A stretch of DNA of 64,000 bases from Xanthomonas hortorum pv. pelargonii (GCF_024499015.1 NZ_CP098604.1:2914001-2978000); one strand, 5' to 3'; shown: positions 15,845-29,387, counted from the first letter of the stretch. Notes: a model not told the origin generated them from the sequence alone. Program-made: numbers and translations.

Positions 15845-17089
15845 ATGCTCAGAACCATCGACTCAGATCAACTCCGCCCCGGCATGTATGTCTACAAGCT
15901 CCTGGGCGCGTGGGTGCACCACCCGTTCTGGAAGACCTCGTTCCTGGTCGACTCCGACGATGTGGACAAGATCCATGGCAGCCGCATCGAGCAGTTGGTG
16001 ATCGATACCGCGCGTGGATTGGATCTGGAAACGCCGGCCGCAGCGCACGTAGCAGCGGATGCACCGCCCGAACCGGAGCTGCCGGAGCCATCGGAGCCGC
16101 CCAAGCCTGCATGCACCTCCCGTACCGCGCGCACCAACAGCGTCACCGCACAGGTTGGTATCGAGTCCGAAGTGGTGCGTGCCCGCAAGATCTTCGAAGA
16201 CGGCCGCGACATGGTCGAGGCAATGTTCCGCGACGTGCGGCTTGGCCGCACCGTCGACACCGAGGCGGCGATGCCGCTGGTGCAGGCCATCAACGATTCG
16301 GTGCTGCGGCATCCGCAGGCCTTGATCAGCGTGGCGCGGCTCAAGACCGCCGACGACTACACCTACCTGCATTCGATGGCCGTGGCCGGGCTGATGAGCG
16401 GGCTGGCGCGTCAGCTGGGGTTGCCCGAGGCGCAGGTGGTGGAAGCGGCGATGGGCGGCCTGCTACACGACATGGGCAAGGCGGTGACGCCGCTGGACAT
16501 TCTCAACAAGCCAGGCAAGCTCACCGACGAAGAGATGGACATCATGCGCCAGCACCCGATGGATGGTCATCGCTTGCTGGTGGCTGGCGGTGTGCAGAAT
16601 GCGGTGGTGTTGGAGATCGCGCTGCATCATCATGAGAAGATGGATGGCAGCGGTTATCCGAATCAGCTGGCGGGCGACACGATCTCGTTGATGTCGCGGA
16701 TGGGCGCAGTGTGCGATGTGTACGACGCCATCAGTTCGGATCGCCCGTATAAACGGGCCTGGGATCCGGCCGAATCGCTCAAGCGCATGGCATCGTGGCA
16801 GGGGCATTTCGACCCGGCGGTGTTCCAGGCATTCGTGCGGCGGCTGGGTATTTATCCGGTCGGTTCGCTGGTGCGGCTGGAGTCGCAGAAACTGGCGGTG
16901 GTGATCGAGCAGACGGCCGATGCGCTGCTCAAGCCCAAGGTGCGCGTGTTCTATTCGGCCAAGCTGCGCAGCCATGTGCTGGTGCAGGACATCGATCTGT
17001 CGCGGCCGGACTGCCAGGACCGCATCGCGCAGATGGAAAGCCCCACCGACTGGGGCTTTCGCGATCTCGAGAAACTCTGGCTGCCGTGA
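15845..17089 (+). CDS. HD-GYP domain cyclic-di-GMP phosphodiesterase with N-terminal DUF3391
   Basis: 414 residues from ATG 15845; a GTG 14 codons upstream is possible, and neither has a clear ribosome binding site. Residues ~1-130 match DUF3391 (TIDSDQLRPGMYVYKLLGAW). The HD-GYP domain follows with LLHDMGK (~207) and HHHEKMDGSGYP (~260-271), so both the metal-binding HD and the GYP motif are intact. Such enzymes hydrolyse cyclic di-GMP to GMP and affect biofilm, motility and virulence in Xanthomonas. The gene stands alone. Confidence 0.93.
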   Translation: MLRTIDSDQLRPGMYVYKLLGAWVHHPFWKTSFLVDSDDVDKIHGSRIEQLVIDTARGLDLETPAAAHVAADAPPEPELPEPSEPPKPACTSRTARTNSVTAQVGIESEVVRARKIFEDGRDMVEAMFRDVRLGRTVDTEAAMPLVQAINDSVLRHPQALISVARLKTADDYTYLHSMAVAGLMSGLARQLGLPEAQVVEAAMGGLLHDMGKAVTPLDILNKPGKLTDEEMDIMRQHPMDGHRLLVAGGVQNAVVLEIALHHHEKMDGSGYPNQLAGDTISLMSRMGAVCDVYDAISSDRPYKRAWDPAESLKRMASWQGHFDPAVFQAFVRRLGIYPVGSLVRLESQKLAVVIEQTADALLKPKVRVFYSAKLRSHVLVQDIDLSRPDCQDRIAQMESPTDWGFRDLEKLWLP

Positions 17090-17458
17090 GCGGCCGCACC
17101 GCGTGAACACGCTGGCGAGCGCGACCATGCTGCGCTGCAGCTTGGCAATGTAGTTATGATCCATAACTATTCCGGAACGCAATCAATGCCGACCCGGATC
17201 TCATGCCCACGCCGTGCCTGGATCATCGCCGTTCCCTACGTGCTGCAGCTGCCACACGCGGCTGCCATGCGCTGCCACCGGCCGGCCGCTGGTCGGTGGC
17301 GCGAGTTCGCATGCAGCAACGGGCAGCATCGGCAACGCACACGCCCGCATCGTTACCCCCGGCCACGTCTACAATGCAGCTCACGCCGCGGATCGGCGTT
17401 GCGGGCGGGGAGTGTTGCGCGCACCGGTCCGCCCGCTGCCATCGTTGCGAGAACCGTT
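17090..17458. other. intergenic region upstream of marR
   Basis: About 370 bp. It carries a perfect inverted repeat at 17151-17169 (listed separately). The rest shows no convincing gene: the frame open from 17156 reads as Arg/Pro/Cys-rich sequence unlike a protein before the MarR start. Confidence 0.5.
17151..17169. promoter_or_regulatory. inverted repeat, candidate MarR-type operator
   Basis: TAGTTATG-atc-CATAACTA is a perfect 8-3-8 inverted repeat in an otherwise GC-rich region. TTGGCA at 17142-17147 is a possible -35 box whose -10 would overlap the right arm. Size and symmetry fit a MarR dimer site upstream of the MarR-family gene at 17459. The distance to that start (~290 bp) is long. 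Confidence 0.5.
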
Positions 17459-17935
17459 ATGTCCGTCACTGCCAATGCCGCACTGCTGCCCGATGCAGTC
17501 ACCACGGTGGACCAGGCGCGCCTGCTGCGGTTACTGGGCTACCGCATCACCCGCACCGAACTGCTGGTGCGGCGGATGTTTCAGGACTGCGTGGCGGCGT
17601 TCGATCTCAAGCCGGTCGATTTTTCGCTGCTGATGCTGGTGGACGGCAACCCGGGCATCAACCAGCGCCAGATCGGCGATGTGCTGCACGTGTCGCCGCC
17701 CAATCTGGCGATCGTGGTGGCGCGGCTGGTCAAGCGCCGCCTGCTGCGACAGGTGCGTGGACGCCAGGACCGCCGCATGCAGCATCTGTCGCTGACCGCT
17801 GCCGGCGTGGCCTTGCTGACCGATGCCGAAGCCGAAGTGCTGCGCATGGAACAGCAACTCAGCGCGGTGCTTGGCAGCAGCGAAGCGCCGTTGCTGCGCG
17901 CACTCGACCGGCTGGATCGTCTCGACACGCAGTGA
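17459..17935 (+). CDS. MarR-family transcriptional regulator
   Basis: 158 residues starting MSVTANAALLPDAV. The winged helix-turn-helix occupies the middle (INQRQIGDVLHVSPPNLAIV, then RRLLRQVRGRQDRRMQHLSLT with the D-R wing). It precedes an outer-membrane channel, an SDR and an aldehyde dehydrogenase on the same strand. A role as the phenolic-responsive repressor of that set is likely by position. The gene order recalls the monolignol-degradation operon described in Xanthomonas citri, but I give that from memory only. Confidence 0.88.
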   Translation: MSVTANAALLPDAVTTVDQARLLRLLGYRITRTELLVRRMFQDCVAAFDLKPVDFSLLMLVDGNPGINQRQIGDVLHVSPPNLAIVVARLVKRRLLRQVRGRQDRRMQHLSLTAAGVALLTDAEAEVLRMEQQLSAVLGSSEAPLLRALDRLDRLDTQ

Positions 17936-18073
17936 TCCGCCGCTGCCGAGCCCGCGCTCGGCAGCACCGTCCCACCAACTTGTCCATCGCACGTGCCGTG
18001 AGCGGCGCGGCGATTGCGCCTGCCTGACCGTTGCCACGCCCTATCTACCGCTGTTTTCCTCCCACCGCTGGAG

Positions 18074-19093
18074 ATGTTCGCAGTGAGTTATCTATCGGTT
18101 GTGCGCCACGTGGGGTGGCGTGGGTTACTGCAGTGCAGTGTGTTGCTCGGGGTGATGTCGCTGCTGGCAGCCGGGCCTGCGTTTGCGCAGGGCGTGCCGC
18201 AGAGTGCAACGCTGACCAATGGCATCAACACCGGCGGTACCAGCTTCTTCGACGGGTTCACGCGCACCACGCCGGGTTGGGCGGTGATCACCTACCTGCG
18301 TCAGAGTTCGTTGGATGCGATCAAGGACGCGCGTGGCAACGATGTGCCGGTGTTCGATAATCCGCGCATCGATTCCACGCTGCTGCTGACCCAGATCGCC
18401 TATGTCACGCCCTACAAGCTCTTTGGCGGCGCACTGGGCATCAATACGCTGGTTCCGCTGATCAACCTGGATGCCTCGTTCGGCCGCAACAGTGTCGCTA
18501 CATTGCGCGATAACGGCGCCGGCGTGGGCGATCTGACGTTCGGGCCGTATCTGCAGATGCTGCCGGTGATACGCGATGGCAGGCCGGTGTTTTCACAACG
18601 TTTCGAGATCGATGCCATCGCACCGATCGGCAAGTTCGATCGCGACCGCGACCTCAATCAAAGTGCAGGCTATTGGTCGGTGGTGCCGAACTACGCATTG
18701 ACCTGGCTGCCGACGCCGAGCTGGGAAATCAGTGCGCGTCTGAATTACATCTACAACTTTCGCAGTGAGCGTCGTCCGAATCTGCCGCCCGGCTTCGAAT
18801 TCCGCAATGGGCAGGCCGGCGATGCGGGCTGGATCAACTTCGCCACCTCCTGGGAAGTGGCACCGGATATCCATCTGGGCGTGAATGCGTATTACCTCAC
18901 CCAGTTCCGCGATAACCGCACCAATGGGCAGCGCGTTGCAGACACGCGTCAAAGCGTGTTCTACGCCGGACCAGGCGGATCATGGCAACTGGATGCCAGC
19001 AACATCGTGTTCGCCAATCTCTATCTGCCGGTGGAAGTGAAGAACGCCGCCTCCGGCAACAACGTCAACCTGCAGTACGTCCATGTGTTCTAG
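18074..19093 (+). CDS. outer-membrane channel of the phenol MetA-pathway family
   Basis: 339 residues from ATG 18074; the frame is open 20 codons further upstream. A signal peptide (LLQCSVLLGVMSLLAAGPAFAQ) is followed by a beta-barrel ending in Phe (LQYVHVF), typical of outer-membrane proteins. The sequence fits the Phenol_MetA_deg/SphA-like family linked to uptake of aromatic compounds. It lies between the MarR regulator and the alcohol/aldehyde dehydrogenases, so it probably brings aromatic substrates across the outer membrane. Confidence 0.85.
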   Translation: MFAVSYLSVVRHVGWRGLLQCSVLLGVMSLLAAGPAFAQGVPQSATLTNGINTGGTSFFDGFTRTTPGWAVITYLRQSSLDAIKDARGNDVPVFDNPRIDSTLLLTQIAYVTPYKLFGGALGINTLVPLINLDASFGRNSVATLRDNGAGVGDLTFGPYLQMLPVIRDGRPVFSQRFEIDAIAPIGKFDRDRDLNQSAGYWSVVPNYALTWLPTPSWEISARLNYIYNFRSERRPNLPPGFEFRNGQAGDAGWINFATSWEVAPDIHLGVNAYYLTQFRDNRTNGQRVADTRQSVFYAGPGGSWQLDASNIVFANLYLPVEVKNAASGNNVNLQYVHVF

Positions 19094-19126
19094 TGCCGGC
19101 GTGGCCGGCCTCTTCGGAGAGTGGCA

Positions 19127-19894
19127 ATGAATTTGCAGAACAAGACGATCGTGGTCACCGGTGTGGCCTCGGGTATCGGTGCAGAAGTCGCGCGGCTGGC
19201 GCGGTTTCATGGTGCCACCGTGATTGGCATCGACCGCACACCGGTGCAGATGACGCTGCATGGGTTTCACCAGGCCGACCTCGGCGACCCGGCCTCTATC
19301 GATGCGCTGGTGAAGGCCTTGCCGGAGCATATCGACGCGCTGGCCAACGTGGCCGGCGTCCCCGGCACCGCACCGCTGGAACTGGTGGCACGCGTCAACT
19401 ACCTGGGCCTGCGTCATCTCAGCCAGGCGTTGCTGCCGCGTATCGTGCCGGGCGGCAGCATCATCAACGTGGCCTCGATCCTGGGCGCCGAATGGCCACA
19501 GCGGTTGGACCTGCACAAGCAACTGGCCGCCACCGACAGCTTTGCTGCCGGCAGCGCGTGGTTGGCGGAACATCCGGTGGCACACGACACTTGCTACCAG
19601 TACTTCAAGGAAGCGCTGATCGTGTGGACGTTGCTGCAATCGCGGCCCTGGTTTGCCGAGCGTGGCGTGCGCGTCAACAACGTCTCGCCAGGGCCGGTCT
19701 TTACGCCGATTCTGGGCGACTTTGCCGCCATGCTTGGCGAGGAACGCGTCAAGGAAGATGCCAAGCGCATGACCCGCCCGGCGTATGCCGATGAAGTGGC
19801 CGAGGCCATCGTGTTTCTTGCGTCCGATGCTGCGCGCTGGATCAACGGCATCACGCTGCCGGTTGATGGCGGGCTGGCGTCGACCACTCTGTAA
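19127..19894 (+). CDS. calA: short-chain dehydrogenase, coniferyl-alcohol dehydrogenase-like
   Basis: 255 residues from ATG 19127, with GGAGAG upstream. TGVASGIG (11-18) is the NAD-binding motif; NVAGVPG and YQYFK (YxxxK) are present. The DTCYQYFKEALIVW and ARWINGITLPVDGGLAS segments closely match CalA coniferyl-alcohol dehydrogenases. The expected reaction is oxidation of hydroxycinnamyl or benzyl-type alcohols to aldehydes. The next gene, 30 bp downstream, oxidises the aldehyde. The precise substrate is inferred. Confidence 0.87.
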   Translation: MNLQNKTIVVTGVASGIGAEVARLARFHGATVIGIDRTPVQMTLHGFHQADLGDPASIDALVKALPEHIDALANVAGVPGTAPLELVARVNYLGLRHLSQALLPRIVPGGSIINVASILGAEWPQRLDLHKQLAATDSFAAGSAWLAEHPVAHDTCYQYFKEALIVWTLLQSRPWFAERGVRVNNVSPGPVFTPILGDFAAMLGEERVKEDAKRMTRPAYADEVAEAIVFLASDAARWINGITLPVDGGLASTTL

Positions 19895-19921
19895 CACCAC
19901 CCCACAGCAGGAGGCTAGACC

Positions 19922-21403
19922 ATGAATGCTCTCCCCAACGTTGCAGTTTCCGCGCCCACCACCCCGGCGTGGCACGGCTGCATTTTCAATGGCGACTGGG
20001 TGCCCGGCAACGGCGGCACCTTGCAGATCTACGAGCCTGCCACTGGCAACCTATTGCATGAAGTGAGCAAGGCCGATCTGTCCGATGTCGCAGCTGCGGT
20101 GGCGCAAGCCAAACATGCGCAGCGTGCGTGGGCCGCCACTGCGCCGCGTGAGCGCGCTGCGATATTTCACCGTGCCGCGCAGCTGATGGAAGCGCGCAGT
20201 GCAGAAGCCGTGCTGTTGATCGCGCGCGAAACCGGCGGCATCCTGCCCAAGGCCCAGCGCGAAGTGAACGAATCGGTGGTGTTCTATCAGCAGGCTGCGG
20301 CGCTGCCGCTGCAGGCCGTGGGGCAGGTACTGCCGACCGGTGCCGGTCAGCTCAGCCTGGCGCGGCATCTGCCGTTGGGTGTGATTGCGGTGATTTCGCC
20401 GTTCAACTTTCCGTTGATCCTGTCGCTGCGCTCGGTCGCCCCGGCGCTGGCGATGGGCAATGCGGTGGTGCTCAAGCCCGACCCGCGTACGCCGTATACC
20501 GGCGGCGTGATCATCGCGCAGGTGCTGAAAGAAGCCGGTCTGCCAAAGGGCTTGCTGCATGTGCTGCATGGCGATGCGCAGATCGGTCAGGCGCTGGTCG
20601 AATCGCCGGATGTGCCGATGATCGCCTTCACCGGTTCCACCGCTGCCGGCCGACGCATCGGCGAGATTGCAGGGCGGCACTTGAAGAAGGTCGCGCTGGA
20701 ACTGGGCGGCAACAACGCAGTGATCGTGCTCGACGACGCCGATCTGGACAAGGCCGCATCGGCAATCGCGTTTGGCGCCTACATGCATCAAGGCCAGATC
20801 TGCATGGCCACCGGCCGGGTGCTGGTGCAGCGCAGTGTGGCCGAGGCATTGACGCAGCGGCTGGCCGAAAAAGCCCGTCATCTACCGGTCGGCGATCCGG
20901 TCAGCGGCACCGTGGCGCTCGGCCCGATCATCGACCAACGCCAGCTGCAACGCGTGATCGATATCGTGCGCGACAGTGTTGCCGCCGGTGCGGTGGTCGA
21001 AGCCGGCGCGACAAACGAAGGCCTGTTCTATGCGCCGACGGTGTTGTCCAACGTGCGTCCGGGCATGCGCGCATTCGACGAAGAGGTATTCGGCCCGGTG
21101 ATCAACATCACCGTGTTCGATACCGACGACGAAGCGGCGGAACTGGCCAACTACGGCGAGTATGGGTTGGCCGCAGGCATCATGTCGGCATCGGTGTCGC
21201 GTGCGATGAACTTGGGCGAGCAACTGTACATCGGCTCGCTGCATATCAACGACCAGACGGTGGTGGACGAAGTCATCAATCCGTTCGGCGGCACCGGTGC
21301 GTCGGGCAATGGCACCAGCGTCGGCGGCCCGGCCGATTGGGAGCAGTACACGCATTGGCAGTGGCTGACGATCAAGAACACGGTGCCGCAGTACCCGTTC
21401 TGA
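19922..21403 (+). CDS. aromatic aldehyde dehydrogenase (benzaldehyde / vanillin / coniferyl-aldehyde type)
   Basis: 493 residues, with AGGAGG before the ATG. It is an ALDH superfamily member with the catalytic Glu in LELGGNN (E260) and nucleophile Cys in GQICMATGR (C294). It closely resembles XylC/Vdh-type benzaldehyde and vanillin dehydrogenases, and it forms a unit with the upstream SDR. It would turn the aromatic aldehyde into the acid that feeds the vanillate and 4-hydroxybenzoate genes further along. Confidence 0.9.
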   Translation: MNALPNVAVSAPTTPAWHGCIFNGDWVPGNGGTLQIYEPATGNLLHEVSKADLSDVAAAVAQAKHAQRAWAATAPRERAAIFHRAAQLMEARSAEAVLLIARETGGILPKAQREVNESVVFYQQAAALPLQAVGQVLPTGAGQLSLARHLPLGVIAVISPFNFPLILSLRSVAPALAMGNAVVLKPDPRTPYTGGVIIAQVLKEAGLPKGLLHVLHGDAQIGQALVESPDVPMIAFTGSTAAGRRIGEIAGRHLKKVALELGGNNAVIVLDDADLDKAASAIAFGAYMHQGQICMATGRVLVQRSVAEALTQRLAEKARHLPVGDPVSGTVALGPIIDQRQLQRVIDIVRDSVAAGAVVEAGATNEGLFYAPTVLSNVRPGMRAFDEEVFGPVINITVFDTDDEAAELANYGEYGLAAGIMSASVSRAMNLGEQLYIGSLHINDQTVVDEVINPFGGTGASGNGTSVGGPADWEQYTHWQWLTIKNTVPQYPF

Positions 21404-21552
21404 TCGGAGTGGCGCAACCGACTTGGAGTTGCTGACAAAACCTCTCTAACGCTGCATCGATGGCTGCAGCGTGTTGGTTGCACCCGACTTCGTTTTTTGG
21501 ATGTATCCCTGGCGTCGTTTTGATGCAGCCGAAAGCATGGCTAGTCGAGGGC

Positions 21553-21658
21553 GCGGTGCCCTCACCGCTCGCGGGACACGCCGCAAGTACGTCCATGTAG
21601 GCTCGGTGGCGGCATCCATGCCGCCACACGGTCCCGCAATCGGTGAGGACACCGCACC
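21553..21658 (+). repeat. long palindromic repeat, copy 1
   Basis: Outer arms GCGGTGCCCTCACCG...GCGGGAC pair with GTCCCGC...CGGTGAGG. Inside lie the core ACGCCGCAAGTACGTCC and an inner hairpin GGTGGCGGCAT-cc-ATGCCGCCAC. Two further copies share the core but have different, still complementary arms. Confidence 0.85.
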
Positions 21659-21790
21659 AGAGAGTTGGTCGGTTGCTTTCTTAAAAGCTTGTTGGTGCTC
21701 GGCTTGCGTTGGAAAGCTGACCGAGTTCACCATTATCCGAACAACATGCATCGTGCATTGCTTGCACATGCACACCGACCATCTCCACTG

Positions 21791-21898
21791 GTCCTTGCCC
21801 GCCCACCGTCGCGGGACCTTACGCGGCATGGATGCCGCGTAAGAGCCTACAGGGACGTACTTGCGGCGTGTCCTGCGATGGTGGGCGGGCAAGGGCCC
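21791..21898 (-). repeat. long palindromic repeat, copy 2
   Basis: The same family as copy 1, in reverse. Outer arms CTTGCCCGCCCACC / GGTGGGCGGGCAAG, inner hairpin TTACGCGGCAT-gg-ATGCCGCGTAA, and the core ACGCCGCAAGTACGTCC on the minus strand. Confidence 0.85.
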
Positions 21899-22035
21899 TG
21901 CAGCCAACCCGCAGATCAGCCGCCCTGGCAACTGAGCTATCCATGCTCTGCAATCACTTCAAGACGTGTACGGGGGTAGAGTAATAGCCGGCTGAGCCCA
22001 ACTAGCGGTGAGCGCCATAGTCTTGTTAGCCGCTC

Positions 22036-24218
<2,183 letters not shown>

Positions 24219-24592
24219 TCTGATCAAGGTCGCCGACATACAACTGCACGGCTGTCAGGCAAGCAGTCTCGCTGCACGGATTCCGCACGGATTCGTGCAT
24301 TGTGTGTCCCACGCAGTACCCATGCTCACATGCCAAAACGCTGCTCGCATGCGTTCGCCGCGCCTGGTGACATGACGCGCATCACGTTGAATGGTGATGT
24401 TTTTCTCACCACCCATTTCAGAAGTTCCCTGGTCCACTTTAAGGCGTCTAGCGGGCGAGCGAACGCGGCCGTTAGGCTGGCGGCGACGCGTACAAATCGC
24501 TGTGTGCAAGGGCGCGTCATTCCCCCAATCAGCGGAGCATCGTGCTGCTGCCTGCAGCGAGCGCAGTGCCCGTCTCCACCCAGGAGTGCTCC
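24219..24592. other. intergenic region
   Basis: About 370 bp between pobA and the secreted SnoaL-like gene. No convincing gene or strong repeat. CAGGAG lies in front of the downstream ATG. Confidence 0.5.
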
Positions 24593-25105
24593 ATGAAAAC
24601 CCTGTTCTCCCGTGCCCTGTTACTGGTCATGCTGGTGGCGCCCGTGGCTGCGTTCGCGCAGACCGCAGTGACCGCCAATCCCAACCACCAGAAGATGCTG
24701 GTCGGTTCCACCTGGTTCGAAACCGCCAACAAGCGCCTGGTCTACGATTTCTGGCGCACCGTGTTCGAAGCCGGTCAGGTGCAGTACGCGCCGATGTACA
24801 TGGACAAGAACTACATTCAGCACAACCCGAATGTGGCCAACGGGCGCGACGCCTTCATTGCATTTCTGACCGCCTTCGTGCCGCCGACGCCGGTGCAGGA
24901 ACGCGTGCAGTTGCCGCTGGTGGCCATCACCGCAGATCGTGATCTGGTCACGCTGGTGTCGGTGCGTACGCTGCCGGATCCGCGCGATCCGAGCAAGACC
25001 TACACCACCACCTGGTTCGACATGTTCCGCATCGAAAAAGGCCTGATCAAGGAACATTGGGATCCGGACACGATTGCCGGCCGCGCCAATACCAGCGGCC
25101 AGTAA
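24593..25105 (+). CDS. secreted SnoaL/NTF2-like protein
   Basis: 170 residues from ATG 24593 (CAGGAG upstream). A signal peptide (ALLLVMLVAPVAAFAQ) is followed by a SnoaL-like fold with YIQHNPNVANGRDAFIAFL and DMFRIEKGLIKEHWD. The family includes polyketide cyclases and uncharacterised periplasmic proteins. The gene is alone; a strong hairpin (25114-25148) follows. No specific reaction can be given. Confidence 0.8.
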   Translation: MKTLFSRALLLVMLVAPVAAFAQTAVTANPNHQKMLVGSTWFETANKRLVYDFWRTVFEAGQVQYAPMYMDKNYIQHNPNVANGRDAFIAFLTAFVPPTPVQERVQLPLVAITADRDLVTLVSVRTLPDPRDPSKTYTTTWFDMFRIEKGLIKEHWDPDTIAGRANTSGQ

Positions 25106-25113
25106 GTGCTGCG

Positions 25114-25148
25114 GCACTGCAGGGCTGCAGCGTGCAGCCCTGCAGTGC
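25114..25148 (+). terminator. hairpin after the SnoaL-like gene
   Basis: GCACTGCAGGGCTGCA and its exact complement form a 16-bp stem nine bases after the stop codon. No T-run follows, so it may stabilise mRNA rather than end transcription alone. Confidence 0.5.
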
Positions 25149-25172
25149 GTAACTCACGCGAGTTGCCAACCT

Positions 25173-25207
25173 AACGTTGCGCCCACCTGATGGTGGGCGC
25201 AGTTGTT
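25173..25207. terminator. hairpin between the SnoaL-like gene and glpK
   Basis: TGCGCCCACC-TGAT-GGTGGGCGCA, flanked by AAC and GTT, lies 14 bases from the glpK stop, between convergent genes. It could serve both directions. Confidence 0.55.
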
Positions 25208-25220
25208 TCGATGGCAGCGT

Positions 25221-26834
<1,614 letters not shown>

Positions 26835-26854
26835 TCAGTCGCGCAGCAGTGCGA

Positions 26855-27676
26855 TTACTGCGGGTCGAGCGGCGGTTTGCCGCCCTGCAGATGCCGCACG
26901 CGTGCCGGCAGGAACGGCAGGATCAGCCACTGGTAGGCGAGCGCGCCGATGGGGCCGCCGATCAACGGACCGACGATCGGGATCCACCAGTAATTGTCCT
27001 TGGCCGGCAACGCAGCCTCGCCCCAACCCGCAAAGTAGGCGAACAGGCGCGGGCCGAAATCGCGCGCCGGATTCATCGCCCAGGCTTCCAGGTAGCCCAT
27101 CGAGGCGCCCAGCGTGGCCACCAGCAAACCGATCATCAGCGCGCCGGAGTTGGCGGTCGGCGCCGCCTCGTTGAACTGTTCGGTGATGGCGAAGATGCCG
27201 AAGATCAGGAACGCAGTGATGATGATCTGGTCCACCAACGCATGCATCGGCGTGACTGCCAGACCCGGTGCGGTGAAGAACACCCCGGCTGCGCCACCGG
27301 CTTCGCGGGTGAGCTGTTGCACCTGGTTGTAGTGATCGATCACCGGCCCGTACAGTTGGTAAACGATGGCCGCGCCCAGAAACGCACCGAACACTTGCGC
27401 GCCCCAGTACGGCAGCACTTTCTTCCAGGAGAAATCGCGGAACAACGCCAGCGCTAGCGTCACTGCCGGATTGGCATGCGTGCCGGACACCGAGCCGGTG
27501 ACATAGATCGCCAGCGTCACCGACAGGCCCCAGGCGATACACACGCCCCAGTAGGCGTTCTGATATGGGCTGGGGTCGTAGAGGATGTACATCGCCGCGA
27601 CCGAATCGCCGAGCGCGATGATGATGAACATCGCCACTGCTTCGGAGATCAACTCACCCACGAGTTGGCGGCTCAT
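26855..27676 (-). CDS. glpF: glycerol uptake facilitator (aquaglyceroporin)
   Basis: 273 residues with six membrane segments and two re-entrant loops carrying the NPA motifs (GTHANPAVT and [11 protein letters not shown]). The Asp after the second motif is the glycerol-facilitator signature. It lies between glpD and glpK on the same strand, with a ~195-bp gap on the glpD side. Confidence 0.95.
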   Translation of the reverse strand: MSRQLVGELISEAVAMFIIIALGDSVAAMYILYDPSPYQNAYWGVCIAWGLSVTLAIYVTGSVSGTHANPAVTLALALFRDFSWKKVLPYWGAQVFGAFLGAAIVYQLYGPVIDHYNQVQQLTREAGGAAGVFFTAPGLAVTPMHALVDQIIITAFLIFGIFAITEQFNEAAPTANSGALMIGLLVATLGASMGYLEAWAMNPARDFGPRLFAYFAGWGEAALPAKDNYWWIPIVGPLIGGPIGALAYQWLILPFLPARVRHLQGGKPPLDPQ

Positions 27677-27872
27677 GCGCGCGTGCTCATGGTTGTGACA
27701 GTGCCGATGCTGGTCTCAATGACGCAGGCAGGGTGGTGCGGCGCGCATGTTGGCGCGCAGGGGTGTTGGCTGGTGCTCATCTGGGTTGCCCTCCACGTGA
27801 CTCAGGATGATGCTGGCGAATGCGCCAGGATACGTTGCCGAACGACCCGTCCTCGCCGGCAACGTTGTGCGA

Positions 27873-29387
27873 TCAGGCCGGTACCACGTCCACCTGCTGG
27901 GCCGATTGCGTCTGCAGATAGTCTTCCAGACGCTGGCGCCCGGCCGCATCGATGCGCAGACCGAGTTTGCTGCGGCGCCACAGGATGTCGTCGGCGGTCA
28001 CGGCCCATTCGTGGGCACGCAGGTAGTCCACCTCGGCCTGGTACAGATCGGCACCGAAGTGCGTACCCAACGCGGCCAGGTTCTGCGCGTCGCCAAGCAG
28101 CTGCTCCGCGCAGGTGCCGTAATTGCGAACCAGCCGCTGTGCGGTGGGTGCCGGCAGCCACGGCCGCGCGCTGCTGACGCGTTCGAGCAGGCTGGCGATA
28201 TCGCGCTGTTCGCCGCCCGGCAGCGCGTCGCCGCGCGCCGTCCACGCCGGCTTGCGTGCGCCCAGCGCATGCGTCAGCCGGTCGACCGCCTCTTCGGCGA
28301 GCTTGCGATACGTGGTCAGCTTGCCGCCGAACACATTGAGCAACGGCGCCCCGTCGGTGAGCACTTCCAGTTGGTAATCGCGGGTGACTTCGGCGGCGTT
28401 GTCCTCGGCATCATCGAGCAGCGGGCGCACGCCGCTATAGCTCCACACCACATCGGCGGGGCTGATCTGCTGCTGGAAATACAGGTTCACCGCCTCGCAC
28501 AGATACTGCACCTCGGCCGCGTCGATCTTGGGCGTGGCGGGGTCGTCTTCGTGGTCGACATCGGTGGTGCCGATCAAGGTGAAGTCGTGCTCGTACGGAA
28601 TGGCGAACACGATGCGCCGGTCCGGTTGCTGGAAGATGTACGCATGGTCGTGGTCGAACAGTTTGGGCACCACGATGTGGCTGCCCTTGACCAGGCGCAG
28701 CGCATGCTTATGCGGCACCGCGGCCACCTTGTCCAGGAACGACACCGCCCACGGACCGGCCGCATTGGCCAGCGCACGCGCCTGCACGGTGCGGCGGCGG
28801 CCGTCGCGACCTTCGAGTTCGGCATACCAGAACCCGGCATCGCGCCAGGCACCGACACAGCGCGTGCGCGTATGGATCTGCGCGCCACGCTTGGCGGCGT
28901 CCATCGCATTGAGCACCACCAGCCGCGCGTCCTGCACCCAGGCATCGGAGTACACGAAGCCGGTGCGCAGCGATTCCTGCAATGGCTGGCCCACCGGGTG
29001 CGTACGCAGCGACAGCCGGCGCGAGCGCGGCAGGCTGCGCTTGCTGCCGCCGAGATGGTCGTACAGGAACAGGCCGGCACGAATCATCCATGCCGGACGC
29101 AGATGCGGTTGATGCGGCAGCAAGAAACGCAGCGGCCAGATGATGTGCGGGGCCAGCCGCAGCAGCACCTCGCGCTCGGCCAGCGCCTTGCCGACCAGCG
29201 CGAACTCGTACTGCTCCAGGTAGCGCAGGCCGCCGTGAATGAGCTTGGTGCTGGCGCTGCTGGTATGCGCAGCCAGATCGTCCTGTTCGCACAGGCACAC
29301 CGACAAGCCGCGCCCGGCCGCATCGCGGGCGATGCCGACCCCGTTGATACCGCCGCCTATCACCAGAAGATCGTATATCTCGCCCAT
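27873..29387 (-). CDS. glpD: aerobic glycerol-3-phosphate dehydrogenase
   Basis: 504 residues from ATG 29387 (GGAGAC upstream). FAD motif LLVIGGGINGVGIARDAAGRG at the start; conserved STKLIHGGLRYLEQ and NVFGGKLTTYRKLAE blocks are present. It oxidises glycerol 3-phosphate to dihydroxyacetone phosphate at the inner membrane, passing electrons to quinone. First gene after the GlpR operator. Confidence 0.97.
   Translation of the reverse strand: MGEIYDLLVIGGGINGVGIARDAAGRGLSVCLCEQDDLAAHTSSASTKLIHGGLRYLEQYEFALVGKALAEREVLLRLAPHIIWPLRFLLPHQPHLRPAWMIRAGLFLYDHLGGSKRSLPRSRRLSLRTHPVGQPLQESLRTGFVYSDAWVQDARLVVLNAMDAAKRGAQIHTRTRCVGAWRDAGFWYAELEGRDGRRRTVQARALANAAGPWAVSFLDKVAAVPHKHALRLVKGSHIVVPKLFDHDHAYIFQQPDRRIVFAIPYEHDFTLIGTTDVDHEDDPATPKIDAAEVQYLCEAVNLYFQQQISPADVVWSYSGVRPLLDDAEDNAAEVTRDYQLEVLTDGAPLLNVFGGKLTTYRKLAEEAVDRLTHALGARKPAWTARGDALPGGEQRDIASLLERVSSARPWLPAPTAQRLVRNYGTCAEQLLGDAQNLAALGTHFGADLYQAEVDYLRAHEWAVTADDILWRRSKLGLRIDAAGRQRLEDYLQTQSAQQVDVVPA

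Larger units (their letters stand above)
21404..22035. other. intergenic region holding two long palindromic repeats
   Basis: About 630 bp between the convergent aldehyde dehydrogenase and pobR genes. Two members of the palindrome family (21553-21658 and 21791-21898) fill a third of it. No convincing gene. Confidence 0.75.

Noticed and set aside
17156..17458. N-terminal extension of the MarR protein from ATG 17156
   Set aside because: The extra ~100 residues are unlike protein and absent from the family; the first codons also overlap the candidate operator.
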